Made by a program: the position numbers and the translations under genes. Positions 26,101 to 38,100 of a stretch of 64,000 bases of DNA are shown piece after piece (positions within the stretch are counted from its first letter, which is position 1; each line of letters starts with the position of its first letter). The stretch covers positions 105,655 to 169,654 of the forward strand of contig NMRA01000106.1 of NCBI GenBank assembly GCA_002633005.1, read 5' to 3'. The DNA is from Phoronis australis. Its lineage: Eukaryota > Phoronida > Phoronidae. The notes under the pieces were generated by a model, which ran no database searches, was not told the origin of the DNA, and saw only the letters and a list, made by a program, of their open reading frames with translations.

Positions 26101-29100
26101 AGGCTTCCATACATCCCAGAGTGAACAGGTTTGGGTTGAAATAACCTCGTGAGGCTAACATCCCTTTATCTGGTTGGATGGACATCTTGTTGTCTTTGGT
26201 CCAATCGGCCACACCATCACTTCCTGATTGCAGGCCCTCAACGGCATGTCTTGGAGTGTTCGCCTCATTGGCGACTATCAAGTCATCAACATAGTTGTAT
26301 GGTGAAGCTCTACCTACACTTGCTGCTTGTATGAGATCTGCCGTGTAGACGTTAAGGAGCACTGAGCTGAAAGGGGGCCCTTGCGGGAGGCCTGAGCTTG
26401 CTTCAAAGCGTCGAATTTGAGTTGACATCTGCGGGTATCCAGCGAGAATAGAATCCAACGGATCATCATATCGGACACCTCTATTTGTCTGAGTTTGTTG
26501 GCAAGAATACCCACATCCATTTTGTTGTAGGCGTCTTCCAGATCAAAAAACCCCCCAAAACACCACTTCCCTACCGATGCACGACTAAAACCAACAATAG
26601 ATTCTGAAAGCAAATTTCCTACAGATTCTGAAACTGTGGTCCAAACGTACTGACAACCAACTAGTTTTTGGCAAATCTGGCTTGTTTGAGGGCTACCTAA
26701 AATCGCAGTCAATTTCTCAGTCGCTACCCAGCAATGCACAATTGCAACCGGGGACCGCCATCTTGACGAGAAAGTGGCCTTTTTTATTCTTAACATGTTC
26801 ACAAATACAAAAAAACCACATTCACTGAGCTTACATGCAATGCCCACCTACAAAATGCCCCCAAACTTGGCCTACCCCAAAATTTTAATATTTTGGCAGT
26901 GCAAATTAGCCGTGGCCGCAGCCTAACTATTCACTGACACCGAACTGACGAGCTGGAAATGTGGGTACGGAAATAACTGATGACATCCGGTAATTATACG
27001 CTCACAGAGAAGGGTCAAATACTGTTAAAATCGCTTTTGGCACGAAAGGCGAAAAGAATATAAAGAAAGGATATCGAAAATAAGATTTATTTAGTAAGTA
27101 TTTTCGGATACTGGAACCACATTGGCATTTTGAGACAAGGACTTTAGAGTCTACGCTTAGAACTCCAGAGTTCAATACTCTTCTTCCGCATGAAAAATGT
27201 AGCCAAATCAATTGCTCTCATTGAGAAAAGGCAATATCTCGCGAAATCTTGCAAGCTCTTGGCTTTCTGGCGAGGTAATAGCGTGATTGAACTCGACCCT
27301 GGATACCAATTTCGACTTCGCGGGTCTGCCGGAGACTGCGCCCCGCATGCGTGAGATTTGCATTGAGTCGTTTGTTTTCTGGAGTTGGTTCTTGCTTGGA
27401 AACATATGGGCTTAGAGTGGTATCTTTATGCAGTTCAAACGAAGTAAATTTGGAAATGTTATCACCGAAAACTTTTTCCAAACAAATGTCATTATATTTT
27501 TGGAATATTCTGCGATCTAATGCCCCGAACAATGTCAAACGGATGATCACCTGCATGCGATTGCACAATTCGGAAGTACTGCTGTCGGTAATGCCGCGCT
27601 GCTTAGATAATAAGCGAAACGTAACGCCATCTAGACGTATCACAGTAATTCCACAAGTTTACAGTTTTCTTAAAAAATATATCCACATTATCAAGCACCA
27701 CCTGAACTTTAATCTTCCTATACTATACCAAAAATCACGTACCTAGTGGGACAAAACCGCAAGGTGGAGTAATGAGCACGTGCGCGTCTGAAGACGAGAG
27801 TTCATCTATGTTTACGTGTTGCTGTGTTCTCAGAATGTTAGAAGCCCGACAATGACTCTTCTAATTCTGGATGCTAATGACAACGCACCAATCTTCACCG
27901 ATTTTCCACGAGACGTGACAGTTTCAAGAGACTCGCCAGTTGGTTCTACAATTTTCACCGGTGTTTCTGTCGTAGACCCTGACCTAGCCGAAATTTTTAC
28001 GTTCAGTTTGCAGGTAAGAAACAAATTTCGTAAAATTCTCTCGGCAAGCCTAGGGATTTTGATGAAATTTCCAAGAGGTTTCGCTCATGTCATAAACTTG
28101 AGACTCTTGTAGGATTCTTTATTTCTCATTTGTAGGAACTGTGTGAATTTGACAAATAAGATCGCCAACAGTTTAAAAAATAAACTATAAATGTTACTCA
28201 AAATTTACATAATTTTGTTAAAATGTGATATGCTTTTGTGCAGTGCAATTTCTCGTTCAACGTGGACGTGATCATTTGAATAAACTTGCCAAGTTTCCCT
28301 GAGTGTTCTCCAAGTGCACGAGACATGTACAATCTTGGGATTAAAAGAGCACTGTAATAGTAAAAATAATGCTGCAATTAACTGGCTCTAACATACAAAA
28401 AACCTGGCATTTTCTACTCTACTTTTGGGCGAAATCAAGATAAGTGTCTATTATTCTATGCTCGAGTACACAATAACTTACGTAGATAATTTATTGCCCT
28501 TAGTTCACAGTTTGTAAACCCAATATTAAAGCAATAAGTTCGAGTTTGAACTCGAAATTTCGAGTTTTTACTCAAGTTTGTAGCACGAATATAAGGGTCT
28601 TCAAGGGCAAACTTGAACTAGAAACTTCTATGCATAAACTATAATGTATTCGAGCACAGTCTGATAACCAATTATCTTAAGTTCGCACAAAAGGAGCAGA
28701 GAAATTGCCAAAAATAGTTTCGAGTTCGTTTCGAGTACAAAGATTAGAGACCGGGCCCAGGATTTACTAAACCAATAGCTTCACAAACCATATCTCAGCT
28801 TGTTATATTTAGTCTATCGACCGGCTAGTAATTGCTAATCACGATACATCAAAAAGTTAGTTTTCTCAGAAGAGTTTTGATACAAGCTAACTTTCGAATT
28901 TTAGGAAAATGAATACGTCCATTGAGTGCAGTGCCGATTTGAGTGCATTGATCATAATGTACGTCCAATGGTCATATGAAAGTGCCTTTTGAGTGATTTG
29001 GTTTATTTTATACAAAAATCATGCTTTGTGAGTCAATAATTCACACATTCCTAAAATGTTGCATGAATATCTAATGATACGCAATTGTTTTCCCAAAATT

Positions 29101-32100
29101 ATATTGTATAATTTCGTGTCTGAATTCGGGTTTGAAGCACCTATCTCCAATTCGTGCTAAAAAAGATCAGAAAAATAACAAAAAAATAATTCCGAGTTCA
29201 GTTCTCAGAATAGACCTCGGACCCTAACCACGGAAATTCATTGCCCACAAGCATATCTGCAAAGCAAAGAATTAATGGTAACTTGTGTATTTTTTAAACT
29301 CATGTCTTGCTCTTAATTGTGTAGACTGATAGCTGCGACGTATTCAAAGTCAATTCCACGACAGGCACCATTACCCTCACAAAACCATTGGACACTATAC
29401 GCACCGACAGATGTTACCTGTACCTCGTTGTTAAGGTAAATAAAAAATTACTGCCTGCTGCGCAAGACAAGTGAGTTCACACTCCGAAATGTTCCAGTCG
29501 GCGCGTGGTCAATTATCCCTCGACTCGTGGACCAAGGGAAGGCGTGCCTGCGTTCATCATAATAGCGTGACGTACGTACATGCGCACGAGTAGAAGTATG
29601 TGGTGAGCGTATTAAAAAAGCACTCTATGCTAAAAAATCAAGGCGCCACTACAGTTTCAAAGTTATGGCAATATCAGGCGCGCGATCATAAACACAAAAC
29701 AATCGCAAGGCTGACTTGAGAGAGAAATCTCTTATTGAATGGAAACAGAGAAATTTCTCCCATCATTTCAGTGGCGGCCATTTTGCTAACTTTTTCTCGC
29801 AAGAAATTTGGCTAGTGTGAGAACACACCCCTGGCTTATTAACCATTATTTTGTACGCGTTTTGAATTTGGGCTTGATGACCAAAGTTCATTTGAAATGT
29901 CTGATAAAACACCTCCTCCCATCCATATATCTGTACACATACGTTCCGGACTTCGAATTTAGGGTCACAGATTTTCGTTTTTCGTGCCTGAATTTCAGAC
30001 TGAGAGCACTTTAACTGGATAGAATACGAGGAAAACAACGTTTAGCTTGTGAGAGATATGCATGTTTTTTGTATGATAGGCCTACACAGAGCTTGTTTTG
30101 GAGGTAGTGAACAACTGGCGAAGTAGAGTGATGACTAAACATAGCTTAATAACTGTCTCTGAACTATCCAAAACATTTTTTGTTTCTATAGATACACAAA
30201 TAGGCGAGTTGACATACAGCAACATTTTTTTAAGATGAACCCCGGTCGATGTTTTTCACAAAACCTTATTTTTTTGAAAAAAAATCCAGTTTGAAGAGGT
30301 TACAAATCACTTGGCTTCAAAAGTTTGATATTAATAATAAACCAATATTACAATATGGTTCAGAGATCTGGGTTTTCATCCAGCATCCAGTGTGAAACTT
30401 TTGCACAAGTTTTGTTAATTCTTATTCGGTCTTGGGCAAAATGCCGCTAACTTAGCAGCTATGGTAAAACTGGGCATGTGCACTATGTAAACACTGACAG
30501 CCGATTTCACAAAGGTGGTTTAAAGTTAAACCTGGTTTAAACTGGACTTAGACCAGGTTTAAAGATAATCTGCATTTCGTAAAGGTGGTTTAACTTTTAG
30601 ACCAGTGGTCTAGTAAAACCTGGTTTAACTCCAGTTTAGAGCTGGTCTAAGCCAGTTTTCATTTCACCAACGAGGTATACATTACTTAGACCTGTATTAT
30701 GATCTTAAATAAGGTTTAACTTTAGACTTGGTCAGACCCAGGTTTAATACTATTAAATATGGCAGACTTGTACGATACATGTGCAAATGAATGATGCTGT
30801 GGTGTGCATTTACGATGCAGTTTTAGAGCGACAACGGACTATTTTCAATATTCAGTTTTAGGACGACACAAGATCAAACGTAACAGGGGGGACCAAGAAT
30901 TTTTATGGGGGGAGAGGTCGGATCAAGGATTTTTAAAAGGAGGGTCTGGGTCAACAATTTGAAAATTATAAATTTGATATCACTAAAATCAAGGGAAAAG
31001 GGGTCCGGACAACTTTGCCCGGTTGCATGAAACAGTCCCAAATAGGGACACAACTAAGGTCCCTAAATCTATTGCGTATTTGCGGGCCTGTGAAAACACT
31101 GATTGTCTGCTGTTTGACTATCATTACTATGCCAATTTTTGGCTTTGATACAAATTGAGAGTGATTGACTGAATTCTAAATATTCTTGAAAATAAGTAGG
31201 GATCTTTTCATGCAACGCACCCAATTTAAGGAGTAAGTCCCAAACTGTTTTGATTGAATTAAGGGCTCAGTTTTTAGTTACATTATTAGAAAATGTCATT
31301 AGTCAAAAAAGAGCTCATAATAAAGATTAAATTATAGAAAAAATATTACACCTGTGCCAAAAAAAACGAAACAAATACGGAAAAGATTTAGGGACCTTAG
31401 GTGAGTCCCTATTTGGGACTGTTTCATGCAACCGGGCACTTGAACCCCTGAATCCGCCTGTACGTAGACCAGTACTTACCGAAGGGTGTCCTTCGGATTC
31501 CTCAGAATATGACGGTTCGAGTAGAGCGTCATCGTCGTAAGCTTTACCCGCATGACTAAAAAGGCACATAATGACTGGCCATGGCTCCCCTAAAATTCTA
31601 CTACATTCCATTTGGCATTTCGGGGCTGCAAATGTCTGATAGGCAAAATCCTGTCTAATACTCTGCCCTGGCCCCCTAAACTCAAAATCCTGAATTCGCC
31701 CCTGTGCTGCCCCTGTGGCCGCAAAAAAGTAAAATGACACGGAAATAAATGAGTGCATTTACTGTGTTACGGGTAATCCAGAGCCATGATTATTTTAATG
31801 TGTTTGCTTGTGTTGCACACAGATAATACACAATTAGAAATATCTCCTCATAAAATCCTAGATCTGCCACTGGCTCAATTGCCATTTTTCTGGGCATATT
31901 TTTCACTGATGAAATTTTCTTTCTGGCCTTTATTCTGGAGCAATATCTCTCCAAGTCTGCTGCTTACGTTGACTTGATTTGGCACCAATTTTCTTGTTCT
32001 CGATTATGACATTGGCTTTTTATCTGATCAGTTATGGGAGGATACATTTTTCCTCGTGAGAAAAGCTTTTAGCTCTTTTTCGCGAATGGATGCACTGGTT

Positions 32101-35100
32101 CTACTGCTGTGTGCCATTGTGTACCCACGTGATCAAGAGGTCATTGAAACACTTTAATAGTTTTTTCGTTGGGTTAATCCGGATCAGCACAGTAGGGTGG
32201 CTTGGATACTTTAAACCAGGCGTGCGTTCAGTAGACACTAGGACCTACGCTAGGACCTAGCTAAAACCTAGTCAAAGTCACGTGTTCTCAGTTAAAATGT
32301 ACGGCAATAGCTCACGTAATCTCGCGAAGTCTTGCTTCTTAGCGAGGTCCTAGCGTAATGGGAGGCAGGTATTACTAAACCCGCCTCCCGTTCAGTAACG
32401 CTAGGACCTCGCTAAAAAGCTAGACTTCGCGAGATTACGTGAGATATTGTCGTGCATTTTAAATGAGAGCACATGACTTTGACTAGGTTTTAGCTAGGTC
32501 CTAGCGCAGGTCCTAGCGTCTACTGAACGCACGCCCGCTTTATGGTGTAACAACACCAGCCTCCCGTTCAGTAACGGTAGGACCTCGTTAAGAAGCAAGA
32601 CTTCGCGAGATTACGTGAGATATTGCGTGTATTTTAAATGAGAACACATGACTTTGACTAGGTTTTAGCTAGGTCCTAGCGTAGGTCCTAGCGTCTACTG
32701 AACGCACGCCCGGCTTTCAGACTTTTAAACCATGTTGGTGAAATGCAAGTTAGGTCTAAAATTAGACCAAGTTTAGGAAGACCAGGTTTTGTTAAACCAC
32801 CTTCATGAAATCGGCTGTAAGGTTTTCGTTTATTGTTAAACACTGTTTGAAATTACGTAATGTTGGTGAGAACGGGTACCGGGAATTTCCGAAAATATAG
32901 GCCCATGCGCGCCAGATATTCGGAAAACGACCTTTCAAAAACCTTAAGTGAAACCCAACACAGGCCCGGGTCTGTTTTCGGAAGGCGGTACATGTATTTT
33001 TGGAAATTCTGTCAAACATTTTATGAGGAAATTTTTTTGAACAAAGACCAGTTGGGAATTTTTTAAACGAACACGTCCTTCATAGTTGTACATATTTATC
33101 TCACTAGTAACGATTTTATTGGTCCGTACTTATTTTGCATTATACACAGAACGTTCAAATTGTCTGTCATACTGTGTTAATAAAACAATCCATCTGATTT
33201 TCGAAACATTCAAACAGTTACCAAAAATATGTCCATGAGCGTAGTTTTGGAGTTTTTGTAAATAAGGCCATTGCGTACTTTTGGTGGGCCTATTTTCGGA
33301 AATTCCCGGTATGTATAGTGTATTTATTTATAACTATCAAAGTGAATTAGCTGGACAAGATACAAACTGTTGAGCGTTATTTGGGGAGCAGTGACTGTTT
33401 AATTTTTGAATTGTCATTGTTTTTGAAACTGTTTTGGTTTGGGGACGAGCGAATATTTTTAAGGGAGCTTTGAAACAACAAAAACTAGGCGTTGGAGTGC
33501 AGCAGTGGCAGTCTGAGGAACTGTTGAGTGTCAGGAAATTAGATACTAACAGATTGTGAAAACTGCAGTTAAAAACTAGAAGATATCTCAAGGCTTTTAC
33601 AAGATTCAGATGTTCAAATATGAATTTAAAAATCGAAAGGAAGGCACTTAAAAATCCGTAAATAGATTATTATATTATGTACATGTACTGTTTGTGACCT
33701 ATACGTTATAGAAGACGAATCATCCGTAACTGAGTGTCCTATTTATGACAATTTAAGAACAACTTTCAACAGAGTAAGCATGAACTGCGGAGTTACCTCA
33801 GAAAATGTCATGGTGAAGTGTAATACTTCAATTTAGCTGAGCTTTTGTTAGCAACTGATAACAGAAAAGACGATGTATAAAATATACTGTGTAATAAATT
33901 TGACTTTTTTACTTATATAGGACAATAATGCTATACACAATACCACAGCTTATCTAACAGTGTCTTTGACTGGTACTTACGGCGGTTCAAAAAAGCAAAA
34001 TAGTCCACCACGTGTGACAGAGTACCTTCCCCAAAAAATAACGACGAAACCTGAGGATTCACCTGTAGGTAAGATCTACAACGAAATTGTGAACTTTATC
34101 TCAATTTATCTTTAATGATAATGAAGCTACTGTGTATACTGTTTTAAAAGTACATGTATTCTAAACGAGGTCGCCCTAAACTTTAACATGCATGGCGTAT
34201 TATTTGCTTTCAGGGAGTTTTTTGTTCAGTGTGACAACCGCCGATGCCGAAAATGACACGGTCGAGTTCACAATTGTGCCGCACAGTAGGGATTGCAAGC
34301 AAGTGGCGAGCCCGGCCGATTATTACATGCAAGTGGAATCGCGAGGAAGCCCTGGTAGTCAGACAGCTCTCATTACTTTGAAGAACAAGCTTGACCGTGA
34401 AGTGAATAGTATTACTCTTAAAGTGGCTGTAAATCCGCATTCCATCATTCATGAATTAAGGCACATTCGTTATCAATATGCCCTCAATGTGTTCATTATT
34501 CAAATTAAAAGTGATTTTTGGTCTTGAAGAAGATTTGCTATACTTGGGAAGAACTAGACAGTTGGTTATTTCCTGATATCAGACTTGACAAGTTATATTG
34601 TCCCAGCCGGACATTTTATGAGCCGAGCGTGGTCTCAAACACTACCGAATTATCAGTTGTTCCCGAGTCCAGAAATCCTTTTCCAACCAGTTGTGATATA
34701 ACCGAAAGCGTTCTAATTCAACATTTAATTCTTTGGCGACCGGAAACGGATTTAGAGTCGCTTCCATTTTTACGTCTTAGAGATTAGTACAGGCGCTTGG
34801 GTTTATCGCAAATGACGTCACTCAATAATATATATAAGAAAACATAAAGGTTGGACACTTAAACTTTGCCAAACCGAGGCTCCCAACTTCAACCGTCCAA
34901 AATCCAAATAAAATCTGCGTGCACCTCCCTCAGTCTGGTGTTGCATAAACCTTCGAAGCCTTATCTTTCCTAGATCCCATTAACTGTCTTCGTGAGTGGT
35001 GAATTGGCGATGGAATTTCCAAAACAATCTCAAAACTCCGAATTCAAGGACCTGAAATAGTAAACATGGCGGATTTCAGTTGTGCTTCAACTTGTACGCC

Positions 35101-38100
35101 TGACGTAGGTGAAACTTCGAGTTTGAGCAAGCAACCTATATTTCAAATTCAATAACTCTAATCAAAAACTCAACTAATTGAGAATGTTAAAGTTAGTATT
35201 TTAATGATTATTTGTAACTTTATTCCACTGACGGCTCATTTTAGCTTAGAATTTTATTGCATAAACTGGCGTATCTTGTTTCTCATCTTGACATCACGCA
35301 CTTTTTTGATTGAAGCACAACACACACTCGGCCAGGAAACGCAGTCCGTGCAAGTATTAGACAATGCGCGTGGCCGACGAGTTAACTCAATGCTTTTGGC
35401 CAAAAGTAAAACCTTCATAAGAAATCACAGTACACAAAAAACTTCGCATATCAATACAGTATCAGGATAATTTATATATGACACAAATATGTGAGTAATT
35501 ACATTTATTTGGCAATAAAGTGCTCTCTGCTTCTCATGATCAAGCAGTCGATGGATTGACGGCGAAAGCCGCGCGAAATTAGACTTTCGGATTTAGCTCG
35601 GGAGCGTCCGTCAAAACCCGGATGTGCGAAGACCGTCTGTCATGACATCACGGAATTAGGTCCTTGAATTTGTGATTTTGGCATTCTTTTGGCATTTTTG
35701 TCGCCAAATCACCACTCGAANCGGTGATAATTAATTCTGAACGGTGATAATTAATTCTGAACGGTGATAATTAATTCTGAACGGTGATAATTAATTCTGA
35801 ACGGTGATAATTAATTCTGAACGGTGATAATTAATTCTGAACGGTGATAATTAATTCTGAACGGTGATAATTAATTCTGAACGGTGATAATTAATTCTGA
35901 ACGGTGATAATTAATTCTGAACGGTGATAATTAATTCTGAACGGTGATAATTAATTCTGAACGGTGATAATTAATTCTGAACGGTGATAATTAATTCTGA
36001 ACGGTGATAATTAATTCTGAACGGTGATACTTAATTCTGAACGGTGATAATTAATTCTGAACGGTGATAATTAATTCTGAACGGTGATAATTAATTCTGA
36101 ACGGTGATAATTAATTCTGAACGGTGATAATTAATTCTGAACGCTGATAATTAATTCTGAACGGTGATAATTAATTCTGAACGGTGAATTCTCTTTTTGA
36201 ACAAATGGAACCTAAAATACTCAAGATCACTTACAAAAGTTGTTTATTTTCTAAATTATAATTACAACTTAAATACACCGCGTGTTTTCAAATTAACTAG
36301 ATGTTCGATATTTCACTGAAATTGAGACAACAAAAAGGCCGATCAGAACGTTTAATGGATTGAGGAGTATGAGCTATGAGCTATGACGGATTGTGAAAAG
36401 TCAATAGGTATTGCTAACAACGTTTCCATCTAGTTGTGTCGCCTTCGTCATTACTCAAATGTCTGGAATAAGTTTACAAATCCCTTACAATGTCTGCTAA
36501 ACAGTCTAGTATGACTAAGCGACAGCCATGGAGATGGATTACTCACTAAAACGAGCAACAAAAACAGTGTCTTCTTATTGTGCTGTCATGTAGGACCTAA
36601 CACTCCGTATTTAATCCAAATATCTACAAAACTATGGATTTTAACTCAGTCAAATTAGACTGTATATGTATATATATTGCCGATGAAAACAAAAGGTTTA
36701 TAAAATTTAATTAGTAACATGATACGAATTTTTCTTAAATGTGACCACCTGACCATGCCTTTTCGATTAAAGTTAGTAAAAACTGAAAGGTCCATTCGTT
36801 GTAAAATAACGGTAACAGTTGCTTGACCAAATATTAATGTTCACGTTGAAATCGACAAAACGCAATTACAGTTTCTGATTATCATTTCCTTTCCGTTTGA
36901 TGCAACTTTTCAGTTCTTTCAGAAAAAAACATCAAAGCTCTCATGCAAAAGTATAACATTTTAAAAACATTTTCTAACACTATTGTTTTGGAGAACAGTG
37001 CATAAGGTAGGCCTATAGTCACTTAAAGTTTCATATGGATCTGACCAGCCAGTTGTGAGATGTGATGTTCCCAAAGTTTGTCAAATTAGAACATTTTACA
37101 AGGATCCTATTTACCTTAAGGGGTGAATGTGAAATAGATCTCTATACGATATGCGCATGTGAACCACAACAATAATAATATATCAACAGGTGACTTTCTC
37201 CGCCGTCATGGTACTCGCGGTTGACGATGTAAACGATAACGCTCCACTCTTCACCAACACTCCGTACAGTGTCACCGTCCCGGAGTCCACGCCAGTTGGA
37301 ACCGTTATTTTTTCTGGAGCCACCGCAACTGACCGCGACCGTAGCGACACCCTCACCTTTCGCTTGAGCCAGGTGAGAAACCTATGCACTTTTATCCGTC
37401 AATCGAAATGCCAGGAGAATGCCACCCAAAAACAACCTACTTTGTATCAATTTAGATCGAGTAGTTCTACGTTCGGTTGCCTCGGTGCCCGGTCAATTAC
37501 CCTTGTTGCCGGCATCAAAAGCCGGTAACGCAGTGGTTTATTTATTGCTGGCTTCTCAACATTTGCACTCATGCACGAATACTGCAAAGGCAAAATTGTA
37601 TCTAATGATACACACTTTGTTTTCAGTTTCATATCAGCATTGGACTCAGACGTATCTGAGGTTAGGATGAGAATAGTTCATTTTGAAACAGAACGCAGAA
37701 TAATAAACGTCTACATGTCAACTCGCCCGGCGCCAATCCCGACTTAGTCAAGAGCTCATCCGACGAAGACTTCACGGGTCGGATCGTTAGGTTTCACAGG
37801 CTATCAGTTCGAATCGGAATACACTGATCAAGAAATACTAAGAGAGGCGCCGTGAACATGCACAGGCAACGGAACGTATGGATGGTTCTATGGTACGCCG
37901 GAATTCGTCCACGAAATGCCGGCCACAGACACGGAGATGTTTCACGGCCTCATACTTGCTATTAACAGCGTTCCTTTCATTCTTCACTACCGCGAGCCAC
38001 TTCATAAGCATTTCGGGTTCTCGAGGTAGTCGAAAAAACGATATAGATTTACCCGCTTTCTTCGCTGCTTCATAGTTCGGACAAGCGGGAACGATGCACC

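Larger units (their letters stand above)
30497..32818. mobile_element. Large inverted-terminus element with nested insertions
   Basis: The left end reads ACAGCCGATTTCACAAAGG followed by TGGTTTAA. The right end reads TTAAACCACC, TTCATGAAATCGGCTGT, its inverted counterpart. The flanks inside are rich in GGTTTAAACTGG-like palindromic motifs. The 31016-31438 MITE and the 32219-32711 palindromic block lie inside. No transposase frame is recognised. Confidence 0.5.

Noticed and set aside
27218-27746. Open frames of 131 and 141 codons on opposite strands
   Set aside because: No similarity to a known family, no splice support, and they overlap each other; probably chance or decayed repeat.
31327-31758. 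143-codon minus-strand frame
   Set aside because: It runs through a MITE terminus and low-similarity repeat; no family recognised.
34518-35470. Open frames in cadherin intron 7
   Set aside because: No EC-like residues and no consistent splice sites; not accepted as the missing F-strand exon.
35721-36187. Regular 20-bp repeats that could suggest a CRISPR array
   Set aside because: Units are contiguous with no spacers, and the context is an animal intron; it is a satellite.
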